This document shows, in pieces, positions 1-9,306 of a stretch of 25,952 nt of DNA. Every line of letters starts with the position of its first letter. The first letter of the stretch is position 1. The position numbers and the translations under genes were made by a program. This stretch comes from Candidatus Omnitrophota bacterium (GTDB lineage Bacteria > Omnitrophota > Koll11 > Zapsychrales > Aceulaceae). The notes under the pieces were generated by a model, which had not been told where the DNA came from, did no database searches, and was given only the letters and a program-made list of their open reading frames with translations. The stretch is from contig JAOZRJ010000002.1 of NCBI GenBank assembly GCA_029931885.1, positions 1 to 25,952 on the forward strand, read 5' to 3'.

Positions 1-1
1 C

Positions 2-880
2 CACCCATATAACACTTCTTTATTTTCATCTTTAAGCTTCCTGATAAAGAATATTTGGATAACAATAACAGGCTCCTGGATTCATGCAGGAATATTTGGA
101 ATATTTCTTTCCTCTATAATCAAAATTCTTTTACATAAACCAAAGACTCAAGAAGAAAAACTTTTTAAGAAAAATGTTCTTCTGGCAGCAGGAACTATTC
201 TTCTTCTTACCATTTTTATGCTTCACGAGTTTCTCCCAAGCGGAGTTTCATATAGGCTGTTCTGGGCTAAACCTTTTCAAATATTCTTTATTTTTATAAT
301 AATTGGACATGGAATGCACACTTTTAATAAAAAAATCCGATGGCTATTTTGCTTCATGCTTTTAGCTATCCTCACTATCTCCAGTTACCAGCAACATAAA
401 ATTATTAACTATTTTAAGAATCCTTATCAACAGCTTAAAATCAATAAAACAAATATCTACTTAACTAATTCACCAAGTTGGTTTCTTACGGTTTATAGAA
501 CAACGAAATATTTAAATGATCATTTAACGAAGGACGAAACATTCTTTGCATTGCCCTATGATGCTCTTTATTATTTCTTAACGGATAAAAAAAGCCCTAC
601 ACGGCAACTCATCTTTTTTGACCATATTAATATTCCTCACGAACAAGAACTAAAAATCATTTCAGAGCTGAAAAAAAATAATACTAATTATATTGTGCTT
701 TCTAGCCGCTGCGACGCCAAAGAACATGGACTTGGAACGTTTGGAAAAACATACTGCCCTTTAATCGCCGCATATATTATTAAAAACTTTGAAGTTGTTC
801 AGACTATTGGTGATTGGTCAAATGAACCCGGATGGGCATGGAACCATGGAACAAAAATATTTAAAAGGATCAGAAAATAA
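2..880 (+). CDS. GT-C type membrane glycosyltransferase-like protein, 5' truncated (upstream copy of a tandem pair)
   Basis: The reading frame is open from the left edge of the window to TAA at 878-880, so the start lies outside; the first Met in frame (218) is internal. The visible part has several hydrophobic segments and then a hydrophilic C-terminal domain of about 130 residues ending in a PGWAWNHGTKI motif. It matches the C-terminal half of the following gene along its whole length (for example the LHEF, WAKPFQ, FFALPYDALYYFLT and SSRCD blocks), so the two are tandem paralogues. The neighbour's N-terminal half is of GT-C type: a multi-TM enzyme that uses lipid-linked sugars on the outer face of the membrane. 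The function here is inferred only through that paralogue, and the sugar donor and acceptor are unknown. Confidence 0.7.
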   Translation, partial: HPYNTSLFSSLSFLIKNIWITITGSWIHAGIFGIFLSSIIKILLHKPKTQEEKLFKKNVLLAAGTILLLTIFMLHEFLPSGVSYRLFWAKPFQIFFIFIIIGHGMHTFNKKIRWLFCFMLLAILTISSYQQHKIINYFKNPYQQLKINKTNIYLTNSPSWFLTVYRTTKYLNDHLTKDETFFALPYDALYYFLTDKKSPTRQLIFFDHINIPHEQELKIISELKKNNTNYIVLSSRCDAKEHGLGTFGKTYCPLIAAYIIKNFEVVQTIGDWSNEPGWAWNHGTKIFKRIRK

Positions 881-884
881 TCTA

Positions 885-2507
885 ATGAAATCATTTCTTG
901 ACTTTCTTCTTCGAAAACAAAAACTTATTTTCTTGGTGCTAACAATCATATGCGCCGTCATTATTGTTTATCCAACACATAATTTTCAAGCCCCTCTTGC
1001 CCAAGGTGACCACGGAAAAGATCTTTATGTCTTTCAGCAAACCATGGAAGGAAAAATTCCTTATCAAGACTATTGGTGGAATTACGGTCCTTTGATGCCA
1101 TATTTTTATGGATTAATTTTTAAAATTTTTGGATTGGGCATCCAAAATATCCTTATGGCGCAAGCCTTTTTAAAAGTATGTGCGGCTTTATTTTTTTATT
1201 TAGCTCTTCAAAAATTTTTTTCACCTATTTTTGCTTTTGCCGGAGCAGCCTGGTTCTGTAATTTTCAAACCCCTTTTAACTATACTTACAACCACTCTGG
1301 CGGCATCACAATACTTGTTCTCTTGGCTTATGCCCTATTTTCTTATATTAATAATCCTAAAATTTCTACGCGGCGGTTTGCATTTTTTATAACAATTATT
1401 CTCTCTTTCATAAAGATTAATTTTGGTTTATTCAGTCTTCTAATCGTCGCAATTACTTTTCCTGTAATTGATGCTTTAAAGCCATCCAAGCCAGTCAATA
1501 AACATTCTTACTTCTTGGAATTCTTTGTTTCACTATTACTTATCTTATCCATTTACTGGCTTTTTATAAAAGGGTTGCCGCTTTACGCCCTGCGTCAATG
1601 TTTTCCGTTCCTCCCTGCTGATCGTTCATATCCTGATATCAATATATTCTCACCTATACAACTTTTGGCAAAAATAACCTGGACAACAATACGAGCTTCT
1701 TGTTTTCACCTCGGGCTTGCTGCTGTTTTTCTCTTTTCTAGTTTTCGTCTCATCTTTCAAAAACCTCTGAATAAAGAAGAAAAAACTCTTAAAAAGAATG
1801 TCTTTCTAGCAACAGGAATTACTTTTATCTTTTTTGTTTGCATGCTACATGAATTCATACCTGTTGGAATACCCCAAAGGCTTCCCTGGGCCAAACCTTT
1901 CCAAGTTCTTTTTGTTTTTCTGATAATCGGGTTAGGAATGCGTGAATTAAACAAAGTAATACGATGGATGTTTTGCATAGGGCTTCTAATAATTGTCCTA
2001 AGCCAAAGCTTGCATCGAATCTACGCTGTCGATTACATCTTTAAGAATCCTCTGCATAATTTTAAAATCAATCAAACGGATATTTATATAACGAATCCTC
2101 CGGATTGGTTTTTTACAATTCATCGAACAACAGAATTCTTAAACAATACATTAAAAGAAAATGAAACATTTTTCGCATTGCCTTATGATGCTCTTTATTA
2201 TTTTCTAACTAATAAAGAAAGCCCAACAAGACAACTCAATTTCTTCAAGCATGCAAATATTTCTAGAAAACAAGAAATAAAAATCATTGGCGAACTTGAA
2301 AAGAAAAACATTCAATATGTTCTGCTGTCAAGTCGATGCGACTCCTCTTATGATCCTGTTCTTGGAACACTCGGAAAAACATCTTGCCCTTTGATTGCAA
2401 CATATATTATTGAAAACTTCGAAGTTATTCAGACAATTGGAAGCTGGTCAGGAGAACCTGGGTGGGCATGGAATCATGGAACAAAAATATTAAAAAGAAT
2501 TAAATAA
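885..2507 (+). CDS. GT-C type membrane glycosyltransferase-like protein (downstream copy of a tandem pair)
   Basis: A 540-residue polytopic membrane protein. I chose ATG 885, four bases after the upstream stop. The in-frame ATG at 789 would only add an out-of-frame reading of the previous gene's conserved C-terminus. After the first TM segment comes a periplasmic loop with QGDHGKDLYVF and PYQDYWWNYGPLMPY. Acidic residues there (D42, D46) are placed like the catalytic Asp in the first external loop of GT-C enzymes (PMT/ArnT type). About ten further hydrophobic segments follow, then a soluble C-terminal domain of about 120 residues. It is paralogous to the upstream gene and probably co-transcribed with it. 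Glycosyl transfer to a surface lipid, glycan or protein is likely; the substrate cannot be read from the sequence. Confidence 0.7.
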   Translation: MKSFLDFLLRKQKLIFLVLTIICAVIIVYPTHNFQAPLAQGDHGKDLYVFQQTMEGKIPYQDYWWNYGPLMPYFYGLIFKIFGLGIQNILMAQAFLKVCAALFFYLALQKFFSPIFAFAGAAWFCNFQTPFNYTYNHSGGITILVLLAYALFSYINNPKISTRRFAFFITIILSFIKINFGLFSLLIVAITFPVIDALKPSKPVNKHSYFLEFFVSLLLILSIYWLFIKGLPLYALRQCFPFLPADRSYPDINIFSPIQLLAKITWTTIRASCFHLGLAAVFLFSSFRLIFQKPLNKEEKTLKKNVFLATGITFIFFVCMLHEFIPVGIPQRLPWAKPFQVLFVFLIIGLGMRELNKVIRWMFCIGLLIIVLSQSLHRIYAVDYIFKNPLHNFKINQTDIYITNPPDWFFTIHRTTEFLNNTLKENETFFALPYDALYYFLTNKESPTRQLNFFKHANISRKQEIKIIGELEKKNIQYVLLSSRCDSSYDPVLGTLGKTSCPLIATYIIENFEVIQTIGSWSGEPGWAWNHGTKILKRIK

Positions 2508-2520
2508 TACGATAAATTAT

Positions 2521-2562
2521 ATTAAAGGCCGTTTATTCAAAAAAAAATAAACGGCCTTTAAT
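2521..2562. terminator. Bidirectional hairpin terminator between convergent units
   Basis: A perfect 17-bp inverted repeat (2521-2537 and 2546-2562, core AAAGGCCGTTTATT) has an 8-nt A-rich loop. It lies 14 nt after the stop of the + strand glycosyltransferase gene and 4 nt beyond the 3' end of the - strand tRNA-Asp. The stem ends in CCTTTAAT in both directions, which gives a short U-rich 3' side for either transcript. A separate long U-tract is missing, so termination efficiency is uncertain. Confidence 0.7.
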
Positions 2563-2565
2563 ATA

Positions 2566-2643
2566 TGGCGGACCCGACGAGATTTGAACTCGCGATCTTC
2601 AGATCGACAATCTGACATGTTAACCAAGCTACACCACGGATCC
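2566..2643 (-). tRNA. tRNA-Asp(GUC)
   Basis: Read on the - strand, the acceptor GGATCCG pairs with CGGGTCC (one G-U pair). The D arm has AGCTTGGTTAA. The anticodon stem TCAGA/TCTGA encloses the loop TTGTCGA with anticodon GTC (2606-2608). The T arm has the TTCAAAT loop. Discriminator G and an encoded CCA end at 2566. It follows tRNA-Val by 30 nt and is probably processed from the same transcript. Confidence 0.96.
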
Positions 2644-2673
2644 AAAAAACTCTTTACAACTCTATCAAAATTA

Positions 2674-2750
2674 TGGTGGGCAATGGAGGACTCGAACCCC
2701 CGACCCTCTGAATGTAAGTCAGATGCTCTAACCAACTGAGCTAATCGCCC
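2674..2750 (-). tRNA. tRNA-Val(UAC)
   Basis: Read on the - strand, the acceptor GGGCGAT pairs with ATTGCCC (one G-U pair). The D arm has TAGCTCAGTTGGTTAGAGC. The anticodon stem TCTGA/TCAGA encloses CTTACAT with anticodon TAC (2714-2716). The T arm is GGGGG TTCGAGT CCTCC. Discriminator A and an encoded CCA are present. It is the first gene of the two-tRNA unit, about 15 nt downstream of the predicted start site. Confidence 0.97.
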
Positions 2751-2773
2751 GATTATTGACCAATAAGAGCGCT

Positions 2774-2802
2774 ATATTACAATAAAAATAAATCTATGTC
2801 AA
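2774..2802 (-). promoter_or_regulatory. Sigma70-type promoter for the tRNA-Val/tRNA-Asp unit
   Basis: On the - strand, TTGACA (2802-2797) is separated by exactly 17 nt from TAATAT (2779-2774), giving a start near 2766, just before tRNA-Val. It lies between the atpK stop and the tRNA genes, so the tRNAs need not depend on read-through from the ATPase operon. I saw no convincing terminator between atpK and this promoter. Confidence 0.75.
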
Positions 2803-2843
2803 CTGCTACTTGACGCCTTAAAAAGCATCATCACAATTAATAA

Positions 2844-3299
2844 CTAACCAACGATTTTCCCTGCGCCCATCATGATAAAAACCATAACAAACAACGCAAC
2901 CGTCTCAATGACGCCAAGAACGATCAAATAATTTCCAAACCCTTTTCCTGTCTCAGCCATAGCATCTGCAGCTGCAGCTCCTGCTTTTCCCTGCATCCAG
3001 GCAGACATTCCCATGGCAATACCAGCTAAAATACCGGCAGACCAAAGATAATGACCTTTACCAATAACCCCAACAATATAATTCATAACAATCATTCCAT
3101 AAATTGTCTGAGAAAGCGGTGCGCCAACAAAAACCGTTAAAATAAAAGGCGCGGCCTTACTTTGCGCAAAGCATTTTTTCCAAGCCCCAACAGCAGCCAT
3201 GCCAGCAGCGCCTGTACCTAAAGCAGACCCAACAGCTGCTAAAGCCAGCGCAGCTGAAGCTCCTAAATCCTGAAACTGCATTAAAACACTATTTTCCAT
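2844..3299 (-). CDS. atpK: V-type ATP synthase subunit K (membrane rotor proteolipid)
   Basis: A 151-residue, four-helix, double-hairpin proteolipid that forms the ion-carrying rotor ring of V/A-type ATPases. Only one ion-binding carboxylate is present: E132 in the last helix (IETVALFV). Helix 2 has P61-L-S63-Q64-T-I-Y67-G, and helix 3 has W-M-Q103-G-K-A-G-A-A-A. By eye these align with T64/Q65/Y68, Q110 and E139 of Enterococcus hirae NtpK, the known Na+-binding set, with Ser in place of Thr. This points to Na+ rather than H+ coupling (inference). It is the last gene of the ATPase operon, 14 nt after atpI. A good ribosome site (AAGGAG) precedes ATG 3299. Confidence 0.93.
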   Translation of the reverse strand: MENSVLMQFQDLGASAALALAAVGSALGTGAAGMAAVGAWKKCFAQSKAAPFILTVFVGAPLSQTIYGMIVMNYIVGVIGKGHYLWSAGILAGIAMGMSAWMQGKAGAAAADAMAETGKGFGNYLIVLGVIETVALFVMVFIMMGAGKIVG

Positions 3300-3313
3300 A
3301 TTTTTCTCCTTGT

Positions 3314-5080
3314 TTATTCGTTTATATCATTTATTTTACGAAATGGATTGTACGTAACCCCTGACCATTCCATATTTAAATGACTCGAAAACTCTAAAAC
3401 ATTTAAACGTATGCCATGAACCAAAATCGCCATAGCTCCTAAAGCAATATTTAAAAGATGTCCAAAAAGCAAAATCATAGCTGCCGCAATCCCGGCAAAA
3501 ACACTTTGAAAACCAATTCCCATCGCCATCTGATTAAACGCATCAGCAACAGCAACCGAAGCCAAACCGACAGCAAAAAGACGAATATACGAAACAATAT
3601 CCGTAAACATATTAACAATACTTCCAACCAGTCCGCCTAATCCAGCTCCTATCATTTTCAAAATATTCTTACTCGGACTACTAAAAAAGATAACAAAAAA
3701 TGCTCCGCTACCAAAAATAATTGGAGCAAAGCTCGGCAATGGATTTCCTAATATCAACATCTTAGCTACAAAAAACATTCCCCATAGAATGGAGATCCAT
3801 CCCAACTCAGATAAAACAGATAATGACGGCATCCTTAATATGCCTCTCCAGATATGAGCTATACTCAAATGAATTGTTCCAATTAAAAAACAAAGCATTT
3901 GCATATTACGAACATCATTGAGCCAAGGCACGAGGGGCTGAACAACACCTTTAATCCAAGCCTGTCCAAAAATTGTTCCTGTAAAAAGCCCCCAAACAAT
4001 AGTGCAGACACTAAAAACATACATTAAAAATAAAAAATTCTTATTCTTTGTATTCTTATTAAGCTTTATGTGAGCGAATAAGGTCGTCAAAAAGAAAATA
4101 AATCCATAACCGGCATCTCCGATAAGCATTCCGAAAAAGATTGATAAAAATAGCAAGAAAAAGATACTGATATCAGACTCTTTATATCCAGGCAGAATAT
4201 TCATCATAGAAAAAACAGGCTTAATGATTTCAATCCATTTAGGATTGCGTAAAAGCGTCGGCACGTTATCAGCGTCTGAAGGTTCTTCAATAATAAGCCC
4301 CCATTGTTCTTTTACTGAAATACGTTCTATCTGATGGCATGTTTCTTTTGGGCAAAATCCCGTCAAGTAGGAAAGCTCTTCCTGGTCTCCTATACCCGCA
4401 AGCGCTTCTTGCAAACGAAGATCTGCTTGCTTCTCTAATAAAATATGTTCAAAACCATTCAAGCACGATCCGTATCCTTTTAATTCATTTTTAATGTTCT
4501 GAATTTTCTGACTTGCCTGCTCTTGAGACTTTCTCATTTCATTTAAGCTCACAGCCGGAAAATGAATTTCTTGAAAATCAAATGACTTTTTTTCTTTGCA
4601 AATAACGAGACATCGTGCAACCCCATCTTTAATAAAAACTTCTTCGCAAATAACATCCTCTGGTAAACTATTCAATGCTTTAACTGGTATTTTAAAAAAT
4701 TTCGCACAAAGACCTTGATTTAACAAATCTTCTAAATCTTTCGGATTAAAATTACCCCAAGGCTCCCAATTGTTAATTAAAGAATGACGTTTGGCCATAT
4801 CATCTTCTAACTGACGTATTTCGTGAAGGCAATCTGAAATCCTTTCAATCATTTTATAACAGCCCGCTCCTTGAGAAATATCAACAGGCTTTTGACTTTT
4901 CAAAAATTCAATAACATCACGAAGATTACGAATCTCTTCTTTTATGTGCGCAACACTCTCGCCCTCAGGAGGATTCTCGTGCTGAACATGAACAACGCCA
5001 ACGTCGCGCAAGCGCAACAACGTTTCTTCAGCATCCTTTTTTTGCGTCAAAATACATATCTTTTTCATCGGAACTATCAT
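3314..5080 (-). CDS. atpI: V-type ATP synthase subunit I (stator a-type subunit)
   Basis: 588 residues. The N-terminal half (about 1-330) is a soluble, partly coiled-coil stator arm. The C-terminal half has seven or eight TM helices that form the ion half-channels. The buried arginine needed for ion transfer is in VSYIRLFAVGLASV (about R500), and a second conserved Arg is in HGIRLNVLEF (about R559). ATG 5080 overlaps the atpD stop as ATGA, which shows translational coupling. An alternative start four codons in (MKKICIL) is possible. Length and layout are normal for the family. Confidence 0.94.
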   Translation of the reverse strand: MIVPMKKICILTQKKDAEETLLRLRDVGVVHVQHENPPEGESVAHIKEEIRNLRDVIEFLKSQKPVDISQGAGCYKMIERISDCLHEIRQLEDDMAKRHSLINNWEPWGNFNPKDLEDLLNQGLCAKFFKIPVKALNSLPEDVICEEVFIKDGVARCLVICKEKKSFDFQEIHFPAVSLNEMRKSQEQASQKIQNIKNELKGYGSCLNGFEHILLEKQADLRLQEALAGIGDQEELSYLTGFCPKETCHQIERISVKEQWGLIIEEPSDADNVPTLLRNPKWIEIIKPVFSMMNILPGYKESDISIFFLLFLSIFFGMLIGDAGYGFIFFLTTLFAHIKLNKNTKNKNFLFLMYVFSVCTIVWGLFTGTIFGQAWIKGVVQPLVPWLNDVRNMQMLCFLIGTIHLSIAHIWRGILRMPSLSVLSELGWISILWGMFFVAKMLILGNPLPSFAPIIFGSGAFFVIFFSSPSKNILKMIGAGLGGLVGSIVNMFTDIVSYIRLFAVGLASVAVADAFNQMAMGIGFQSVFAGIAAAMILLFGHLLNIALGAMAILVHGIRLNVLEFSSHLNMEWSGVTYNPFRKINDINE

Positions 5081-5694
5081 ACACTCATCTCCACTAAGAC
5101 CGCTTTCTCAATTTTCTTTTTTGCGACCTTGCTAACACCTACGGCGTTTGTCTGCTGATCTCCTAGATAAATTCTAATCTTTCGAATATTCTCAGTGCAT
5201 TCAGGGATTTTAACTTTTTCGAACAAATTAACACGTTGCGTTGTCGTCATTAACTCTTTTTGTAAGATCAAAATTTGCTTCTTAATGATCTCCATCTCAA
5301 TCATAAAAGAAGCAAACCTTTTTACTATTTCAATAGCATCATCAACCCAAAGCGGCGTAAGATACAAATCATAATCACCCTTTTTAAAATCTACCTTTTC
5401 AAAAACAGGAATATCAGCTCCGGCGATATTATAACTTTTTATGAAAACTTCTTGAGGAAGAATCCATTTACTTAAATCAATATTTTCTTCCACAAAAAGC
5501 CCTACCCAGGATGCAATATTTTTCTGAATAGAATCTAATACTTTTTGTTTTTCGTTTAAAATTTTATGAATTTCAAAAATTTTAATTTGAAGCTGCTGCT
5601 TTTTAAGCTGCAACGTCGGAAGATAATGCGAAAACTGCTCTAAGCTATCTCTCTGATGCTTTAATTCGCTTTTTGTTAATTTGATTTTCGGCAT
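5077..5694 (-). CDS. atpD: V-type ATP synthase subunit D (central shaft)
   Basis: A 205-residue central-stalk subunit that turns inside the A3B3 head. The N-terminal helix begins MPKIKLTKSELKHQRDSL, and long helices near both ends form the antiparallel coiled-coil shaft. I chose ATG 5694, four nt after the atpB stop, because KxxLTKSEL is the usual start region of this family. The longer frame from 5724 adds ten residues that overlap atpB. The end overlaps atpI by four bases. Confidence 0.92.
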   Translation of the reverse strand: MPKIKLTKSELKHQRDSLEQFSHYLPTLQLKKQQLQIKIFEIHKILNEKQKVLDSIQKNIASWVGLFVEENIDLSKWILPQEVFIKSYNIAGADIPVFEKVDFKKGDYDLYLTPLWVDDAIEIVKRFASFMIEMEIIKKQILILQKELMTTTQRVNLFEKVKIPECTENIRKIRIYLGDQQTNAVGVSKVAKKKIEKAVLVEMSV

Positions 5695-5698
5695 ATTA

Positions 5699-6994
5699 TT
5701 ATTTCTTAGGCCAATATTTCTCAATTAAAGAATCTTTGATTCCTGTTTCTGCTGGCTCAAAAATGCTCGATAGAATTTCCCATCCTAAATCTAAAGCTTT
5801 TTCCAAGGGGATATTAACAGACAGATCCATTAATTCTTTTTCAAACCGCTCTCCATATTTTAAAAGCTTTGTATCCCAAGCGCTCATCTGAAATCCCATG
5901 GATTTCTTTTCTAAGGTCTCTTTATAATCTGCATAAAACTGAATCATGCGATCCATAATCGCTCGATGATCGTCACGCGTATCTCCATTAACTTGCTGCT
6001 TTAAACGGCTTAAAGATCCAAAAGGCTCAATGCGTCCATTCTTTAAATAAAACTGCCCTTCCGTAATGTATCCTGTATTATCAGGAACAGGATGAGTGAC
6101 ATCGTCGCCAGGCATCGTTGTAACAGCCAAAATCGTAATTGATCCTGCATTATCAAAATCAACTGCTTTTTCATAGCGCTTGGCTAATTGACTATAAAGG
6201 TCACCCGGATACCCTCTATTCGAAGGAATTTGCTCCATAGTAATCGCTATCTCTTTTAACGCATCAGAAAAATTTGTCATATCTGATAAAAGAACTAAGA
6301 TACGTTTCCCTTGAAGCGCAAATTGTTCAGCCACAGCTAAGCACAGATCTGGAACCAAAAGACATTCAACCGTTGGATCAGATGCGGTATGAACAAATAA
6401 TATGGATTTTGAAAGAGCGCCATGCTTTTCAAATGTATCTCTAAAAAATAAATAATCGTCATATTTTAATCCCATGCCGCCTAAAACAATCATATCTACT
6501 TCTGCTTGCATAGCAATTCTTGCCAAAAGTTTATTATAAGGTTCTCCGGCAACAGAAAAAATAGGAAGTTTTTGAGATTCAACCAAAGAATTAAAAACAT
6601 CAATCATTGGAATTCCCGTGCGAATCATATTCTTAGGAATAATTCGCTTTGCAGGATTAACAGATGGACCTCCAATTGAAATCATATTCTCAGTCAAGGC
6701 TGGTCCGTTGTCTCTAGGCTCACCACTTCCCGAAAAAATACGGCCTAAAAGATTATCCGAGCATGAAACCTCCATTGGATGTTTTAAGAATCGAACCTTA
6801 TCATTTGTTGAAATCCCCCGGCTTCCAGATAAAACTTGCAGAGAAACCCTATCGCCTTCTAAGCGAATAACCTGAGCCATAGAAGTTCCATTTTTCGTTT
6901 CCACCTGAGCAAGTTCATTATATCCTACGTTTTTTGCCTCCACCGTAATAACGTCTCCGGCAATCTGAATAATCTCATTGTAAACTCTATCCAT
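5699..6994 (-). CDS. atpB: V-type ATP synthase subunit B (non-catalytic head subunit)
   Basis: A 431-residue non-catalytic nucleotide-site subunit that alternates with A in the A3B3 head. It has the N-terminal beta-barrel (about 1-70), [46 protein letters not shown] where the Walker A lysine motif is absent as expected, and [19 protein letters not shown] followed by [20 protein letters not shown]. Its ATG overlaps the last eight bases of atpA (ATGGATAG), so the two are translationally coupled and made in equal amounts. Confidence 0.96.
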   Translation of the reverse strand: MDRVYNEIIQIAGDVITVEAKNVGYNELAQVETKNGTSMAQVIRLEGDRVSLQVLSGSRGISTNDKVRFLKHPMEVSCSDNLLGRIFSGSGEPRDNGPALTENMISIGGPSVNPAKRIIPKNMIRTGIPMIDVFNSLVESQKLPIFSVAGEPYNKLLARIAMQAEVDMIVLGGMGLKYDDYLFFRDTFEKHGALSKSILFVHTASDPTVECLLVPDLCLAVAEQFALQGKRILVLLSDMTNFSDALKEIAITMEQIPSNRGYPGDLYSQLAKRYEKAVDFDNAGSITILAVTTMPGDDVTHPVPDNTGYITEGQFYLKNGRIEPFGSLSRLKQQVNGDTRDDHRAIMDRMIQFYADYKETLEKKSMGFQMSAWDTKLLKYGERFEKELMDLSVNIPLEKALDLGWEILSSIFEPAETGIKDSLIEKYWPKK

Positions 6995-8732
6995 TTTGTT
7001 CCACCTTTTTGATATCTATTTGGCCTAAGATGTCTTTTTCAATTTTCTTAAATTCATCTGAATCAAATTCTTTTGTATTCCAATTAATAAACTTTTGTCT
7101 TAAATCTAAAAAGAATTTTCGCGCTGTATCTTTGCTATCAAACGTAAAATCTTTATCAATAATTTGGATGATTAAATCAAAAACAAATTCTTGACGATCC
7201 GCAGTAGTTGCTTCATCAATTTTATCAAAAGCGTTTTGCTGCAAATAAACAGAATCAAAAAATTCTCCTTTTAAGTAATCCACAAAATCACTAAGAGTTG
7301 TTCCTTCCTCACCGATAACCTTCATCATCTGATCAATTTGATCGCTTTTTCTTAAGATTTGAGCTCCCTTTTGTGCCTTCTCAGCATCAATAAAGCTCTG
7401 ATATTTACTCCAACTTTGTAAAGGATCAATCGCCGGATATTTTCTTGCATTAGCACGATCTCGCGAAAGCCCGTGAAAAGCTCCGACAACTTTCAATGTC
7501 GACTGAGTTACCGGCTCTTCAAAGTTTCCTCCAGCAGGACTGACCGCTCCGCCGATCGTTACAGATCCTGTCTTTCCGTCCCGAAGCTCAACGATACCAG
7601 CGCGCTCGTAAAACGATGCAATGCGTGTTTCAAGATACGCCGGAAAAGCTTCTTCTCCCGGAATCTCTTCAAGTCGCCCTGACATCTCACGCATAGCTTG
7701 CGCCCAACGCGATGTCGAGTCAGCAAGCAACAAAACATTCAATCCCATCTGTCGATAATATTCCGCGATCGTTACCGCAGTATAAACGCTTGATTCTCGC
7801 GCCGCAACAGGCATAGAGCTCGTATTGCAAATAATAACCGTTCGATCCATTAAAGTTTTCTTAGTTCGTGGATCAATTAATTTAGGAAATGTTTTTAATA
7901 CTTCAACAACTTCTCCGGCACGCTCGCCACATGCCGCAACAATAACAATATCCACCTCTGCATGACGACTCAAAAGATGCTGTAAAACAGTTTTTCCCGC
8001 CCCAAAAGGCCCAGGAGTACAAAATGTCCCTCCGACAGCAACCGGAACCAGCGTATCAATAATACGAATCTTGGAAACCAATGGCTTTGTGGGTTTAATT
8101 TTCTTAACATACGCCTCAATAGGTATCTTGACAGGCCATACAATTTTCATTGTAATCTTATGAATCTTTGCATTTTCATCTTTCAATTTTGCAATGCAGT
8201 CTGAAACTTTATATTCACCCTCTGAAAAGATTTCTACGACTTCAAGCTCTCCTTTTAGACGGAACGGAACCATAATAGCGTGTTCAAAAACTTTTTCCTG
8301 AACAAATCCAATCTTTACTCCTGAACGAACTTTATCGCCCTTTTTTACTACAGCATTAAATTCCCATTTTTGTTTTTCGTCTAATGCGTTTAAATAAACA
8401 CCCCTCTTTAGAAAAAACCCATGCTCTTTAGCTAAACGCGGCAATGGATTTTGCAACCCATCAAAAACTTGACCCAATAAACCAGGCCCTAATTCAACGC
8501 TTAAAAGCTCCCCTGAAAATTCAACTTTGTCACCGACTTTGACGTCATGTGTGTCCTCAAAAACTTGAAGCTCTGCTCTTTTTCCACGAACACGAATAAC
8601 CTCTGACTTCAAATGATCCTCTCCCTGCAAAACATACGCTACTTCGTTTTGCATAACGCTAGTTTCAAACTCAACAGAAACCATGTTTCCGTTGACTCCG
8701 ATAACGCATCCTTTTCTTAAAAAATCTGACAT
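6987..8732 (-). CDS. atpA: V-type ATP synthase catalytic subunit A
   Basis: A 581-residue catalytic ATPase subunit. It has the N-terminal beta-barrel, the A-specific insertion around residues 100-190 ([19 protein letters not shown] region), Walker A GPFGAGKT, the [15 protein letters not shown] segment, Walker B region [33 protein letters not shown], and [20 protein letters not shown]. Length fits the family. AGGAG precedes ATG 8732. It is followed by overlapping atpB and preceded by the DUF2764 gene. Confidence 0.97.
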   Translation of the reverse strand: MSDFLRKGCVIGVNGNMVSVEFETSVMQNEVAYVLQGEDHLKSEVIRVRGKRAELQVFEDTHDVKVGDKVEFSGELLSVELGPGLLGQVFDGLQNPLPRLAKEHGFFLKRGVYLNALDEKQKWEFNAVVKKGDKVRSGVKIGFVQEKVFEHAIMVPFRLKGELEVVEIFSEGEYKVSDCIAKLKDENAKIHKITMKIVWPVKIPIEAYVKKIKPTKPLVSKIRIIDTLVPVAVGGTFCTPGPFGAGKTVLQHLLSRHAEVDIVIVAACGERAGEVVEVLKTFPKLIDPRTKKTLMDRTVIICNTSSMPVAARESSVYTAVTIAEYYRQMGLNVLLLADSTSRWAQAMREMSGRLEEIPGEEAFPAYLETRIASFYERAGIVELRDGKTGSVTIGGAVSPAGGNFEEPVTQSTLKVVGAFHGLSRDRANARKYPAIDPLQSWSKYQSFIDAEKAQKGAQILRKSDQIDQMMKVIGEEGTTLSDFVDYLKGEFFDSVYLQQNAFDKIDEATTADRQEFVFDLIIQIIDKDFTFDSKDTARKFFLDLRQKFINWNTKEFDSDEFKKIEKDILGQIDIKKVEQNG

Positions 8733-8756
8733 AGATTCTCCTTACAATAATAAAAT

Positions 8757-9302
8757 TTAAGCATTTACTTTTTGCAACACCTGCTCTGTGTATTGACTAA
8801 AGAACTCCTGCCCTTTAGAAGAATTAATCTTTTGATATCGTTTCAAAATTTGAAGATGAAGGCCGTAAACAATCAATGCCTCCACATTAAAAATATGTCT
8901 TTGCGTAAGTTCACTAAGTTTTTGCCATCTAAAACGGTCTAATATCTTCTCGGCTTCCAAAGGATTCTCTGCTTTCTGCACGCGGTGAACAACGTCCAGC
9001 GAAGCCGGATCAACATATCGATCTCCACGAATATAATCTGAAGAATTTCTTCCTATTTTTTTAGCTCGAACGCGCACGATTTCATTACGAAATCTACGAT
9101 TAATTCTAGCCCAACGGTTTAAAACAGGATTTAAAGTAGTTGGCTCGTCATAGCTGAGTGTTGCTTTTTCTAAAATTTGATAATCGCTTTCGGTCAGTTG
9201 GTCTTTGCATTTGGATAGGAAATCTTGATAAGAAAAATTGACAGTCTTGTCAAAATCCAACATAGGTAAACTGGCTATTAAATAATAATACGTACCGCCC
9301 AT
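8757..9302 (-). CDS. DUF2764 family V-ATPase operon protein (possible C-like subunit)
   Basis: A 181-residue soluble protein that starts with YYYLIASLPML, the recognisable opening of the DUF2764 family. In Chlamydia (CT309) and Borrelia the same position, between atpE and atpA, is held by a protein of this kind. The protein is mainly helical and rich in charged residues (NRWARINRRFRNEIVRVRA). No canonical subunit C (AtpC/NtpC) is present in the operon, so a role as the C-like link between the central stalk and rotor ring is plausible but unproven. It starts four nt after the atpE stop. Confidence 0.8.
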   Translation of the reverse strand: MGGTYYYLIASLPMLDFDKTVNFSYQDFLSKCKDQLTESDYQILEKATLSYDEPTTLNPVLNRWARINRRFRNEIVRVRAKKIGRNSSDYIRGDRYVDPASLDVVHRVQKAENPLEAEKILDRFRWQKLSELTQRHIFNVEALIVYGLHLQILKRYQKINSSKGQEFFSQYTEQVLQKVNA

Positions 9303-9306
9303 ATTT

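Noticed and set aside
789..884. Longer start for the second glycosyltransferase-like gene
   Set aside because: The extra residues are an out-of-frame reading of the previous gene's conserved C-terminus, and ATG 885 directly precedes a normal TM start.
2517..2735. 72-codon - strand open frame
   Set aside because: It runs through both tRNA genes and the hairpin; it is an accidental frame over RNA genes.
2803..2843. Hairpin GATGC...GCGTC after atpK as operon terminator
   Set aside because: Five pairs with a G-U and no U-run; too weak to call.
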